A stretch of DNA of 64,000 bases from Typhlomys cinereus (GCA_023101885.1 JALPQD010000005.1:4619819-4683818), one strand, 5' to 3'; shown: positions 21,321-32,815, numbered from the stretch's first letter. Numbers and translations: made by a program. Notes: generated by a model from the sequence alone, not told the origin.

Positions 21321-22267
21321 TCTTTAGGCCATGACAACTTCATGGGTGGCCAGGTACACACATACCTGGGAGTCTGACGACTCTCAGCTCAAGTCATTTG
21401 TACTACTAGACTGGAAACTTGACCAAGATTATTGTAAGAAAGGAGCTAGAAGTTGCTTACAGAAGTCAGACTTTGGGAGGTTGTGTTTGCAAAGCCAACG
21501 AATGCTGAAGTCCTTCAGATCTGGTTCTAGAGAAGCTGGAGCCTCGGGTTCATCGGGTCAAGAAGTTTTCGGGGGAATATTGCAGCCAATGGTATGCGCC
21601 CTGTCTGCAACTCCTTGACACTGGGATACATAACCGCTCCCTCAACAACTGCCAGTCCTGGCATTTCTTTGACACAAGTTTCCCCCCCCAACCGCCAGAG
21701 TGCACTGTGTGTGACCCTGGGGCTGGCCGCCCACACTCCCCAGCTCGTAAACAATAGAGCTGGTTAGAAAACTCCAGCTCCGCTTCCCCTGGGAGAAATA
21801 ACTCTGAGCCATAGATAGCCTTGTGCTGGCGCCAGCGTTCCCCAGCAGGATCAGCCCCACTGGCTGCTGTGAGGCTCATCTTTCCCCTGGCTGTCATCCC
21901 ACCCCAGTCTTTTGTCCTCAGCCTTCCACAGGTATTTCCTGGGAGGGTCTGTAAGGTGACACAAACTGAGAAACCCACTCACAGAGGTATCGAGTATCCT
22001 CAGGAACGTTCAGTGAAACTAGCAATGGTGGTTGTCTCCAGAGGAAAACTAGCTGGGGACAGAGTGAGGTAATGGACCAATTATCTTTTTCGGTTTGTTT
22101 GTTTTTGCACCAATGGGCTTAGGGATAGCGGAGAGATTAGGTGTAGGCGAGATAGATATGATTGTATTTATTTCTTGCTGTTTTGATTAGGTATTTTTTA
22201 TTCGGGGTTTTCTATTTCTATCTCTCTATTCTCTATATAAATTTATTATAATTACTTTATATGACGT
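21321..22267. other. Unclassified sequence
   Basis: No named repeat, gene or RNA recognised. A 142-codon minus-strand frame at 21550-21978 has no domain I know. Confidence 0.4.
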
Positions 22268-22383
22268 CTTTAGCTTGATTTCTTTCTCTTTCCTTTCTCC
22301 TTCTTTTTCTTCCTTCCTTCCTTCTTCCTTCCTTCCTTCCTTCCTTCCTTCCTTCCTTCTTCTTCCTTCTTCTTCTCTTCTCT

Positions 22384-22434
<51 letters not shown>
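22268..22434. repeat. Polypyrimidine microsatellite (CCTT/CTTT)n
   Basis: A CTTCC/CCTT block is followed by a clean (CTTT)n block at about 22386-22433. It adjoins the tail side of the minus-strand SINE at 22435-22722. Confidence 0.9.
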
Positions 22435-22722
22435 CACAAGTGCACTTGATTGTGTGTGTTTGTGGAGGCCCAGGGACATATCTGGAATCATCCTTAATCA
22501 CTCTTCAACCTTATTGTTGAGCCTAGATCTCTAAACCCACAGCATGCCATGAGGGCTAGTCTGGGTAGTAAGCTTGCTCTGGGAATTTCCAGGCTCCGCC
22601 TTCCAGGACTAGGTGGGCTGCTGTACTCACCCATCATTTTTATGTGGGATCACAGAATCTGAACTCAGGTCCCTATGCTTTTGAGACAAAGGCTTTAACC
22701 ATTGAACCATCATCCTAGTCCC
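22435..22722 (-). repeat. tRNA-derived SINE, minus strand, diverged
   Basis: On the plus strand it runs from a GT-rich tail through 'ggaatcatccttaatcactc', 'gggaatttccaggctccgcc', 'atttttatgtgggatcacag' and 'tctgaactcaggtccctatg' to 'ccattgaaccatcatcctag'. An extra segment near 22520-22575 is not present in other copies. It belongs to the older class of the family. Confidence 0.75.
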
Positions 22723-23940
22723 CTCCATGGATTTTTCTATTGAAGATACAAAGGACTTCATTCCAAATATATAATGTAAATCATTGGGGAATCGGCTATA
22801 ATTTTATGATAATTTTAGATGATCTGTGTGAAATTTGACCATGTTGGAGATCATGAAGGAATTCGTTCATGCTGGCAAGTGAATGCTCCTTGATGTAGTC
22901 AGATTTTTGTCCTGCCCACTAATGTGGTTTTACCACTTTGAATATTTAATAAAAACATCACTGCTGAGAAAACTATAGCTCTGTACATGTGATTTCTTAA
23001 GGTTCAGGTTCATGGGAGTCATTCCAATCAGTGCATCCAAAATTCATGCTGGCGAAACCCAGGGTCAACTCCCTCCTCCTGCAGAATGCGTAGCTTGGTA
23101 ACCAGGATGCTATTGCACGAGCTACATCCTAAGTGTGCACGACATTTGATTTGACTTTTACATTTACTGTCAGACATGAAGTGCTTAGATATTGTTAGAT
23201 GACAATTCAATATTACCGTCAAAAGCTCTTCTTCCTCCACAGTCAAAGACTGAGATGGGTTTAATTCTGAGAATGCTGAGATTTCAAGTCAAGCTGTCGT
23301 AAAAACTAGTAAGCCTCCTCCTTTGTCAACTGACACATAATTGTGCATACTTATCGGGACAGTACATGTGAACGGAAGCTTCTAGAAAGAAGCTGATGCA
23401 TCCGCTGGGCTGATGGGCTTATCAGAGCTTCCACCAAGTCCGCAGCCAGACTGTCTTGGGCTCATCTTTAGCTTCCTTAATTGACATCTATTTCCCTCCT
23501 CTGTGACCAAACATCCCGGTAACTCTTAGGTACATTCTTTGGAATGTACAAGCAGACCTCTGGTTCACACCATCAAAAAGGCTAAGAATATTATTAGGTA
23601 GCATCTATAACCTGTAACAGAGATCTCCCTGCTTTGCTATAACTCTCCTACCTGCTATTTCCATCAACGTATTTGAAAAGCATCTTAATTTATGGTTTCT
23701 TTTGATTCTGTGATTATAGAACCCTAAGATACTGTTTCCTACAGCAGGACGTGGAGTTTGGGTTAATCTGAATCTGTGTTCCCAGGCTATGGTCACTCAC
23801 ATACAGTTCCAGAATAAACTACCTCTTACCCCTTTGAGGTGATCGTATATGACATTTCAATAGATCTATACATGTAACTAACAATAAGATCAGGTTAATC
23901 AGTATATCTATAAGCTCAAGTATTTATCAATTAGATTTGT
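22723..23940. other. Unclassified sequence with two possible halves of one old element
   Basis: 'cataattgtgcatacttatc' (about 23336) and 'gatctatacatgtaactaac', 'gatcaggttaatcagtatat' (about 23862-23905) resemble successive parts of an L1-type 3' UTR, separated by about 450 bases with an AATAAA at 23812-23817. The interruption could be an unrecognised insertion. This is tentative. Confidence 0.3.
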
Positions 23941-25599
23941 TTGTTTGTTTGATTGTTGTCAGCCATATCCTACTGTGCTATAAAATGTCTGCTTTTAAGA
24001 CTTATTTTTACAAATTAGACCTTTTTTCATCATCAGGCATAGAAACGAGTGCAAGAGCCAACTGGGTACCCAGTGAACGCAAGTGGACTGTGGCCGTGAA
24101 TATGAAATGCTTCTGCTTTTCAAGCTATCCACCTTGCCCCGAGTGGGTGTGATGCTAAAAATGTGTGCTGAAGATTACATATCGACCATAAGAGACTGTC
24201 TCACTTGTTTCCTTGATTGGTGTTGAATGGAACCTTTACTTGAAAATGAGCTATATTTTCAAGTGTCTGTAGCATTCCTTAGCTGTGGAAGACCGCGCCG
24301 TGCTGGCTCTTACACAGGCACAAGCCAGTCATGTGACCGGGTGCACGGGTTTGAGGGAGCTCGCCCTGGCCTCTGCGTGGACGAGGCACTGGGGACTGAG
24401 CCTGTGTCAGGAGGCCCACCTGGGCAGCTGGGGATAAAGACTGGCATTGCAAATGTAGTGGCAGGTGGCCGAGCTCTTGCATGCTGTGGCCTGAGACCAA
24501 ACAAAGAGAAGTGGGTCAAAGTTCAAGCGCAACAGTATCATGCCCGTGGATCTCAGCCACCTCCTGTTAATCTCAAACCTACCGGTAGGTCATCCTTAAA
24601 GAATAAGCTTTTGGAGTCAAATAAACGCCCCTCTCCCCCTCTTCAGGGCTTTGTGAATGTGTCTGAAATGAGCTGACCATAAGGATTACCTTTGATTTAG
24701 GGTGGGGGATGGGGGGTGAGGAATGAGGGGAAGTGGGGGGGGTCTTGAAACCTGTGAAATCTGTGGATAATTCAAGAAAAGAATATGAAATTAGACACTC
24801 CGAACAGCAAGAGACTGTGTTATGAGAATCCCGTTTCAACGAATTGATCAAAACTCCGATATTACACTCAAGTTGCTTAGAAGCCTCTACCTCTGCAGAT
24901 TTAGCCGTGATAATTCCTTCTGTTCCATTTCCTGCCGGCTCCACGCCCCCTCCCAGCTCCTTCCAGTGTCTCCCTGGAGTCCCGCGCTGGTCAGGGTGGG
25001 ACCCGGCTCCTCCGTGCCGCTTCCTGAAGGGTCACAGTGGCAGGTCCTGAGGGAGGCCTCTGAGCTTACTGTCTCCTCGCTTCTTTTCCTAAAATAACAG
25101 AACCACCAAGATGAGACCATCGTCCTCTGTGCAGCTGCGCCCGCCGCCCTTTCCCTCCTAGCAGGATCTGCCCTGCGCGCTCCGCTCCCACGGGCTGCAC
25201 GCGGACCCTGCAGGCCTGAGCTGGACCCCGCTGAGTCTGGCTGCAGCTCCGCCTGACTCCTCTCTCCATCCCCAGTTGTATCTGCTGCAGCTTTGGGCTC
25301 TGGTGGATGCCAGAAGCATCTAGAAGGAGCACCGAGCCTCAGAAGGGTGGCCCCATGGGGGGGGGAAGCACAGCCCCCACTAGGGAGAAGATGCTTCCGC
25401 CTCACAGACCCTTGCTTTCGCTCACCCTGTACCTTGATTTCACATTCTTTTCTTGAAGAAGATATCCCCAGAGTCCATGGGCTTCAAGGATCACACCCCA
25501 CACCCCAGATCAAAGCCAGTCCCTGCGGCCAGCTCACTCCTAGTCACTTTTCTCCTGCTGTTACCACCTCTGCACATCTGGCCTGACCTGCTGGCTGCC
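23941..25599. other. Unclassified sequence, GC-richer at 24.9-25.4 kb
   Basis: A G-run region lies at 24700-24745. Frames of 149 codons (24227-24676, plus) and 172 codons (24887-25405, minus) have no recognised domain, and the latter depends on GC-rich composition. No gene is called. Confidence 0.4.
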
Positions 25600-25880
25600 T
25601 CAGCGGCTCCATCCCTGACTCACCAAGTTCTAGTTCCATGCAGGGAACTCGGCAGCAGAGGCCTCTGCCTGGTCTGTTTCATGTTTCTAGAATGTTCTTC
25701 TCCCAGGTGTTCATGCCCATGTCTTTACTTAAAGTGCTACTTTCTAAGGAGGCCTGTCTGACAGTCCATTTTAGAGGGGAACCCACCCTCCCCCCACCCT
25801 GCATAGACTCCTCCTGCCCTGCTAGCAATCTCCCCTTCATGGTTTCCTTATCTAAATCTATTTTGTTTTATGGAGGCATT
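25600..25880 (+). repeat. L2 3'-end relic
   Basis: The order 'tagaatgttcttctcccagg', 'cttacttaaagtgctacttt' and 'ctaaggaggcctgtctgaca', followed by a C-rich block and 'ttatctaaatctattttgtt', follows the 3' part of mammalian LINE-2. It is diverged, as expected for an old family. Confidence 0.6.
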
Positions 25881-25885
25881 CCGTC

Positions 25886-26218
25886 ATGGTTTGAAATGTG
25901 TCCCCCACAGTCTCATGTGCTTGGGAAGGTCATGGCACCGTTGAGAGGTGGAGCTTTGTTGAAGGAAGGTGGTAGAGGGCTTGAGGTGGATTAGTCCCAC
26001 CCTACCTCCTGGAGAAGTCTGTTCTCACAGCAGGAACCTTGCAGCTTTCAGCCTCCAAGATGTCTGCAGTGATGCGTAGCCTGACCCCAGCTTCTGCCAG
26101 CCCGCCAGGCCTTTTCTGCCATGAAACTCTGTATCTCCCTTCTGGAACCGTAAGCTGAATAAATCTCCCTTTCTCCCTTAAATTGCCTGACTTTGGGTGC
26201 TCTCTCACAGCAACAGAT
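25886..26218 (+). repeat. MaLR-type solo LTR (ORR1-like)
   Basis: The start 'catggtttgaaatgtgtccc' and 'ctcatgtgcttgggaaggtc' is followed by 'gagaggtggagctttgttga', 'ctgtatctcccttctggaac', 'cgtaagctgaataaatctcc' (polyadenylation signal) and 'ctctcacagcaacag'. This is the standard rodent MaLR order. It lies directly after the L2 relic and may interrupt it. Confidence 0.8.
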
Positions 26219-26959
26219 GCACATTCATTCCCAGCAGCTAGTTCATATTTGTCGAGTGATTGCGTGAAACTGCAGGGTCTGAGGGGAGGACCCTCCAGCT
26301 GGCAGCCCCACCAGTGTGCAACCCAAAGAGTAGAAGGGTGCAGCCTCTCAGGCCACAGGCTGGGCCCGGACCCTGGGGCTCAGGCCCAAGCCATAGGTGC
26401 TGAGTTGTCCTGTCTCTGTTTGACTGTCTCAGCCCACATCATTAGGACGCGGGGCAGCGCCCCACCTAAGGGTTGATCAGAACTAAGGCTGGGTCAGGAG
26501 AAGGCTGGAGCCTGTCCAGATCCTGTCTGTCTCGCCGGTGCTGAGACTGGAAGTTCTTCAATGCCGCATCTTCTCCCAGCCCAGCCCAGCCCAGCCCTCG
26601 CCCAGGTGCCAAGTCCTCGCCCAGCCAAGTGCCGCCTCACGGATGCAGCCCACAGAGCTGTTTACACAGAGCTGGTGCTAACTTCCTGTCTCTCCAGTGG
26701 CTGCGCTCTGGGAAGCACACATCTGGCCTGGATGCAGTGGGAGGGAGCTCCAGGGGAGGCTAGTCTTGTGTCACTTTTAACCCCGCAGGGACACGTCACT
26801 GATGATGTTTTATCCTGGCGCCGGGAAGAGGGTGTGTGCCTGTGAGGTGTAGGGCGTGGTTAGCGCCAAGATGTCCACGGAGCTGGAGATCCCCAGTTAG
26901 CCATCCGACACCCCATTCTGCAGACAATGAAGATGATATCGGAAAGGTTCTGGGCTTTA
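26219..26959. other. Unclassified GC-rich sequence
   Basis: It contains a short (CCCAG)n-like run at 26575-26600. No gene or named repeat. A possible L2 continuation at 26220-26265 is too weak to call. Confidence 0.4.
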
Positions 26960-27125
26960 TATAGTAACTGACAATTGCCAAAGCGCTATGTCATACCCTA
27001 TTTCATTTTGTGGCCGTCCGAACCCATTAGAAAGACAGGATAGGAATTCTCAGTCCATTTCCCACCAGAAGAATGTGGCGCTCTAAAGGTTAACTGACAT
27101 GCAGTTGCACAGGTTGCCCAGGCCA
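26960..27125 (-). repeat. MIR relic, minus strand (tentative)
   Basis: 'caaagcgctatgtcataccc' and 'tatttcattttg', later 'ttctcagtccatttcccacc' and 'taactgacatgcagttgcac', follow the antisense MIR order with heavy decay. Confidence 0.45.
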
Positions 27126-27594
27126 AAGCAACTGGCTTGTGCAGCGACATCTGCCCCTGTCCTGTTGCCCCGTGACATGGACCTTGACACCTCTAGGTTT
27201 ATCACTTGCATCTTCGCCTAGAGATTTCAAAGGCCTCAGCGCGTGCTGTGCCTGAATGTGGACCCTCTCACAATGAGGCTGGTTGGCAGGAGAGGGTCCC
27301 TCGTGGAGGAGCCGGTCATTCTGGCACATTTCCGCATACAGTGCAATTGACTGCCATTCTTCAGCCCCCCTGTGCACCCCACGACTCTCTTAGAGAGATT
27401 AAAAAACAAAAATGGTCCCTTTTTGCAAAATGGTCCCTTTTTGCAAAATGTCCATCATAGGGGAGTCAGAAAAAAGAGAGAGAGAGAGAGAGAGGGAGAG
27501 AGGGAGAGAGGGGCGATGAATGAGTGTGAATTTCATGATCAGGAATCTGGGTGTCCAGGGACGTAGGTCTCACAGCTGCCTCCTGGGATGCACC
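27126..27594. other. Unclassified sequence with two small tandem repeats
   Basis: An 18-base unit 'atggtccctttttgcaaa' is repeated about 2.4 times at 27412-27454. A (GA)n tract lies at about 27473-27513. No gene is seen. Confidence 0.5.
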
Positions 27595-27750
27595 AAGCAT
27601 CCGCTGCTAGGCTAGGTGCTTTCTGTGCATCGTCTACAGCTGCCCATTTTCCAGTTAGGGAAACTGAGGCCTAGATAGCATGATAATTGCCTGAGGTTTG
27701 ACAGTGAGTGAGCAGTGGAGCCCTGACTCAAATTCTGAGTCTAAAGCCCT
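27595..27750 (-). repeat. MIR relic, minus strand
   Basis: 'cattttccagttagggaaac' and 'tgaggcctagatagc', then 'gacagtgagtgagcagtgga' and 'gccctgactcaaattctgag', match the antisense MIR core and tRNA-like end in order. Confidence 0.7.
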
Positions 27751-28409
27751 ACATGGCCCCACCCTGCACGACCATGGCCTCTAACAAGCCGTGTGGACCC
27801 CACAGCATTTCTGAACTCACAGGTCTCAGGAGGCATGGACCCTGTCCTCACGATTCAAGTCTCCTGTCTCTCTGTTTCCATCTCTCTCCTCCCTTTGTCC
27901 CTCCCGTTCCTCCCTCTACAGCCTCATTCTGGATCTAGGTGAAAACACAAAAATGTTCATTTGATCACACAGTATAGGTGTTTGGAAACACTTTCTCTCT
28001 TTTCCAATAACCACTTGTCACCTACTTTGTGCCAGGCTGTGTTGGGCATGAGTCCCTGGAGCACGAAGAGCTTGTGCTCACAGGCAATCCAACAAGACAA
28101 CATGCAAAGTAATGGCAGGCAAGAAAAGGCTGTGAGGGAATTAAGGTGATGGGGTCTCAGGATGCAGGTTGGGTATCTTCCCTGAAGAAAGACATGTGGG
28201 GTCTGTGCCCGGCGAGAACATACAGTGGTGGAAATGAGTGTATGCTAGAGTCCTAGGGAGCAGCATGAAAACAAGGAAGGAAAAACAGGAAAACTGACTT
28301 TCAGAGAAGCAAAGAACAATAGTTTAGCATGTGTCCCATGCAAACTGTGAAACATGCTTATCTTAATCTATTCTATTAAATAATTTGTTGATTACTTGTG
28401 TTAATTAAT
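27751..28409. other. Unclassified sequence
   Basis: The phrase 'tactttgtgccaggctgtgt' near 28022 is MIR-like in the antisense direction but has no supporting neighbours. Nothing else is recognised. Confidence 0.35.
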
Positions 28410-28735
28410 TAATTATTATAACAGAGACTGTATAATCTATAAAGGGCAGAACTTTATTTCTCCAAGTTAAAGACTCTCGCAGGTTTTTATGCCCCCGGAG
28501 GGCTGAGTCTCTTGGCTTCCAGATGGTGCTTTGTTGACTCTTCCAGAGGGAGCGAATGCTATATCCTCATGGGAGGAAGAAGAGAAGGCAGACCCATTTC
28601 CTAAAGCCCTTTTACAGATGGTCCAATTCTGTCTGAGAGGGTTCAAGCCTTGTAAAATCACTTGCTTAAAATCTCCTTCTAAACTGCATTGCATTGGCAA
28701 ATCATTTTCAACGTTAATTTTGGAGTAGCGCACAT
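28410..28735 (-). repeat. MLT1-like MaLR LTR relic, minus strand (tentative)
   Basis: 'cagagactgtataatctata', 'aagggcagaactttatttct' and 'aaagcccttttac' follow the general antisense outline of MLT1 LTRs. The divergence is strong. Confidence 0.35.
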
Positions 28736-29030
28736 TTAAACTCCAATATCACTTAAGCTAGACAAATTTATTCATTGTTAATCTGAAATTCGAATTTAAG
28801 TTGAATGTGGCATTTTAGCTGGCAGCCTTACCTTGTGTGCTGGAGGGCAGGCACAGGGGGAAAGAGGGCCGTGAAGGTGGGACAGTGACAAGTGGTTATT
28901 GGAAACCCTGAGACGCCACCAAGGTGTGTTTCCAGTTCTCCCTGTGGACTGGTCCCCATGTGCAGTGTGACATGGGACAATGACAGAAGAGAGAGAAGAG
29001 GATACTTGTCCGAGGGATCAGGCTAGCCCA

Positions 29031-29460
29031 GTCACAGTCACCCCCTGCTGCTTTTTCTCTATCAGCCCAATCCTTATCACTGGTCTAACTCTGAAAGGCA
29101 ACCCAACGGTGTGACCAGAACAACTGTCACAGTACCCAGGAACAGTCACCCGCTGATGGGACCAGAATCTGTGATCTGACATTGGCTTAAAGAACAACCT
29201 GAGGCAGGAACCAGCACCGACAATCAGACTCCTGAAGGACCATGATGTAGTATGACCAGCATCTATGAGCCAATCCATACAGGACCACCCACTGATGGGA
29301 CCCAAGGTCTGACCTTAAAAAGGGTCACCCAGGGTATCCCATTCCCCTCCCTCCCTCCACCCCTCCCTGGATCCCCTTGCTCCTTCCCCCCTTTTCCCCT
29401 TCCTTTTCCCCCTCTTTCCCTTTCTCCCAGTGCCCCCTCCCCATTTCTGAAGCATCTTTA
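29031..29460. repeat. Imperfect direct repeats followed by a C-rich tract
   Basis: 'cacccgctgatgggaccaga' (29147) and 'cacccactgatgggacccaa' (29286) start two similar segments about 139 bases apart. A pyrimidine tract (29339-29440) follows. This may be an L1 5' or 3' UTR part, but I cannot prove the family. Confidence 0.4.
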
Positions 29461-29559
29461 GTGTGCATGTCAAACTTCCCTTTGGGTCCTCCTCTCTGAT
29501 GAGGTGTAAGGACTCAGCTGAATTGCTTAGAGCTCTTTCTTGTGTTCCCATTTAGTATA

Positions 29560-29752
29560 GGAACACTATTGTGTCACTAGGGTTTTGATCATAAAAGGAT
29601 GTTGGATCTTGTCAAAAGCTTTTTCTGCATATATCGAGAGTATCATGTGGTCTTGGACTTTGGATTGGTTTATATGATGGATTACATTTATTGATTTGCA
29701 TAAGTCGAATCAAACTTATGTGTCTGGGATAAAGCCTACTTGATCACAGTGA
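29560..29752 (-). mobile_element. L1 ORF2 reverse-transcriptase fragment, minus strand
   Basis: Reading the minus strand, codons near 29627 to 29595 give [11 protein letters not shown], the L1 RT motif A region whose usual first residue is D. Upstream residues match the usual L1 context, including a 'gataaagcctacttgatcac' complement. The Y in place of D would abolish catalysis, and the piece is only about 190 bases. It is a dead fragment. Confidence 0.85.
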
Positions 29753-29989
29753 AAAAAAAAAGGGGAGGTCACCCAGAAGTGTGACATAGTAACTAATATT
29801 TCGCACACGTTGCTTCCATAAGTGTTACTTTACTTCCTAAAGTAGTTTAAAGAGCAATTGTTCTTTTTTGATTTTTACTGTGTATTCCTAAGTGGGCCTA
29901 CTCTTCTACATCAATTGTTTTTACAGATAGTAGTCTACCTTCGAGGGAGTGCTGGAGACTTAAAGTGGTAACCAAATACCAGTATAGCA

Positions 29990-30913
29990 GAGAAAAACAT
30001 TCTGAATCTATAACCTGGTTTTCTTGAAACTGAAAACACTTTCATTGGAAAATAAGATGATTTTTTTAAGTCTAGTCAATTGCCTCACTTTAGATGTGCA
30101 AGTCCTGATACAGAAACACGAGACACAATAAGAAAAAAGGGCAACATGATTCCCTCACAAACTGCCAGTTCCACAGTATGCGCTCCAATGAGAGTGAATT
30201 AGATAAAATCCCAGACAACAAGCTTAAAAGAACGGTTATAAGTATGTAAAGGAATCAAGAGGACACGAATAAACTCCTGAATGAATTCTAGACAATCCAA
30301 ACAAACAGCTAAATAAAATAAGGAAGTCAATATAGGATTTGAATATGAAATTCAATAAACAGGAATACTTTAAAAATGAACCCTGAAATACTGAAACCGG
30401 AAAGCACCTTAGGTCAAACAAAAAGCTTGGTGGAACCCTAACTGTCAGAGGACAGAATGTTCACAAGAAGACAGAAGATGAGGCCCATTGCTGACCTGGC
30501 TGTCAAGGACAGGGCAGGTTATCAGGACTTGAACACAAGGCAGAGGAGTTAGAACATCCAGTAACAAAGATAAATTAATAACAGAGTGCAGGCAGAATAT
30601 GCTAATCCAGGGACACTGTGAAAAAGCCAAATATATGAATCATGGGCGTAGAAAAGGAGAATTTCATGCAAATAGCACAGAAAACATTTTCTATAAAATT
30701 ATAGCAGAAAAATTCACAAATTGAGAGAAAGAGATGTCCATCGAGAACAAAGCATTTAGAACTAAAAAGACAAGACTAGAGAAGAGCTTCCTATATCATA
30801 TTACACTCGAAACACTAAATGCACAGAACAAAGATGCATATGGAAAGCTGCAAGAGAAGAGCACCACATATAAAGGCAGGTCTATCAAAATAACAGCAGA
30901 TTTCTCAATAGAC
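29990..30913 (+). mobile_element. L1/HAL1-like relic, ORF1-like region
   Basis: A-rich plus-strand sequence with decayed ORF1 landmarks: 'gagagtgaattagataaaat', 'ggacacgaataaactcctga', 'aacagctaaataaaataagg'. Near the SINE, the frame GRSIKITADFSID corresponds to the C-terminal ORF1 motif, usually written PIRLTADLSAET. The ORF1-like sequence resumes after the SINE at 31204. An ORF1-only layout is typical of HAL1, but an internally deleted L1 is also possible. Confidence 0.65.
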
Positions 30914-31213
30914 TTTTTTTATTAATTTTTTATTATTACTATTTATTCAACCGTGCGCATGTGTGTGTATGTGCACGCGCACGTGTGTGTGTCTGTGTAT
31001 GTGTAGAACCACGGACGAATTCGGGAACCACCATGGACGCCTCCACCTCCTCTGCCCCGGGATTCACAGTCTCCGCCCTACCAGGACCAGAAGCGCAGGC
31101 CGCCCCCGCTTCCGCCCGGCGTCTATACGTGGGATCTGGGATCCGAACTCAGGACCTTCCACCTGCAAGGCAGAGACTTAACCCCTGAGCCACCTCTCCA
31201 GCCCTCAATAGAC
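30904..31213 (-). repeat. Young CpG-rich tRNA-derived SINE with target duplication
   Basis: The SINE body is 30914-31203, minus strand; the head complement 'cacctctccagccc' ends at 31203. The direct repeat 'ctcaatagac' (30904-30913 and 31204-31213) flanks it, with a further T run after one mismatch. The body retains many CpGs ('cgcccggcgtctatacgtgg'), which marks a young copy. The sense-strand tail has (CA)n and then AATAAA. It interrupts an ORF1-like L1 sequence. Confidence 0.92.
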
Positions 31214-32428
31214 GTTTTAAAAGCAATGTATTCCAGTTCTGAAAGGCAATTGCCAGAACTGACTATAAAATACAATAAAACTGTCAAAATTGAAGAAGAA
31301 AGAAAAGCTTGCCACAAAAACATAGGTTAAAGAATTCATGACCACTAAGCTAGCTTTGGAGAAGATATGTGAAGGAATCTTTCAGACCGAAGACAAAGAC
31401 ACATCCATGAAGCTACAAGAAAGAATAAACCATGAATGAGCAGTAGTTAAGCAAATAGGAATAAGAAAACACCGAACATCCCCAAATCAACAAAATGGCA
31501 GGAATTAATGCACACCTTTCAGTTAATTCTGAATATTCCAGTTGCGATTCCCTAATCAAGAAACACAGACTAGCAGATTGGATTTAAATTCTGCAAAGGA
31601 ATCAGCTCATCTAGTGAAGAGATAGTCAACAAAAATGTGAAAAAAGATTTGCCAGCTAAACATTTGACAGAGGGTTAATATCTCAAATATACAAAGAAGT
31701 ATGAAAACTAAACCACAAGAAATCAAGCAGTGCAATCAATAAATGGAACGTGAAATGAAAAACACATCTCCAAAAATGAAGCACAAATGGCCAATAAACA
31801 TCTAAAAAATGTTCAGCCTCATCAGAGAGAAGCATTATTGAAACTACATTGAGATTCCATTACCCCCCAATCGGCATGCATGGACACAAAATTGAAAATT
31901 ATGGCAAGATATGGACAAAGGGAGCCCTCACTATGCTGCTGGCAGGAATGCAAAGATGTCCAGCCACGATGGAAATCAGCATGTAAAGTCCTCAAAAAGC
32001 CTTGATCTAGCTGATATACCTCTTCTGGGATGCCAAGTCAATGTATAACAGAGATACTTACACATTGATGTTTATCTCAGTACTATTCACTAATAGCTAT
32101 GTTAGGAACCAATCTAGGTGTCAAAACATAGAGGAATATATATATATATATACACATATACTCAGTCATACAGAAGAACAAAGTTGTGGATGCAGTGAAA
32201 GACAAACATACTAAGCAAATTAAGTCAGTATCATAAAGGCAAATACTGTATGTTTTGTTTCATGTGTGATTCCTAGACTTTATACAGATAAATAAAATCA
32301 TATATGTACATATGACATGAAAGTAGAAGTCAGACTGTCTAGGGGAACAAAGAGCACTCACGAGGTACAGGGAAAGGGAGTGTAAGGGGCACAAGGTGGG
32401 GAGAGTTGGGGGGATATATTCCACGTAC
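31214..32428 (+). mobile_element. L1 relic: end of ORF1-like part, then ORF2 3' end and 3' UTR
   Basis: After the SINE, 'gaattcatgaccactaagct' and 'tttggagaagatatgtgaag' continue the ORF1 C-terminal region. From about 31600 the landmarks are late ORF2: 'gagggttaatatctcaaata', 'aaaatgttcagcctcatcag', 'gggagccctcactatgctgc', 'ctcagtactattcactaata'. Most of ORF2 is absent. A purine-rich 3' UTR follows at 32340-32415. Confidence 0.75.
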
Positions 32429-32650
32429 AATATACACTTGCCTGGGGCTGGAGAAGTGGCACAGGGGTTAAGCCTCTGCCTTGCAGGCGGAAGGTCCTGA
32501 GTTCAGATCCTAGACCCCACGTATAGAGGCGGAAGCGGAGGCGGCCTGCGTTTCTGGTCCTGGTAGGGTGGAGCCTGTGAATCCCGGGCAGAGTAAACAA
32601 GGAGGAGGTGGAGGCGTCCATGGTGGTTCCCGACATTCGCCCATGTTACA

Positions 32651-32698
<48 letters not shown>

Positions 32699-32742
32699 TA
32701 CACGCATAACTGAATAAAAAAAATTTAATATACACTTGCCTG
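32429..32742 (+). repeat. Young tRNA-derived SINE with perfect 16-base target duplication
   Basis: 'aatatacacttgcctg' occurs at 32429-32444 and 32727-32742. Between them lies a complete SINE (32445-32726): 'gggctggagaagtggcacag', 'gagttcagatcctagacccc', a CpG-rich body, (CA)n (about 32648-32700) and a tail with AATAAA. It sits in the 3' UTR of the L1 relic. Confidence 0.95.
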
Positions 32743-32815
32743 AAAATGTCCTTATTGTAACACACCACCAGGTATGATGAATGTAAACAATGAAAACATT
32801 TGAAGTGACTATTGA
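32743..32815 (+). mobile_element. End of the L1 relic
   Basis: 'aaatgtccttattgtaacac' and 'gaatgtaaacaatgaaaac' continue the L1-type 3' UTR that was interrupted by the SINE at 32445-32726. Confidence 0.5.

Noticed and set aside
20966..21361. Long Gly/Lys/Glu or Pro/Phe/Ser-rich frames on both strands
   Set aside because: They follow from the purine-only tract; no domain and no coding signal beyond repeat periodicity.
24887..25405. A 172-codon minus-strand frame in GC-rich sequence
   Set aside because: Low stop frequency is explained by GC content; overlapping frames exist on the other strand and no domain is recognised.
29560..29752. Reverse-transcriptase motif that might signal an active retroelement
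   Set aside because: Only about 190 bases remain, with a substitution at the motif A aspartate and no neighbouring domains; a dead L1 fragment.
32445..32530. tRNA-like A and B boxes that could be called tRNA genes (also at 2549, 6543, 46578 and others)
   Set aside because: They are SINE heads: no paired stems, no anticodon arm, and always followed by the SINE body and tail.
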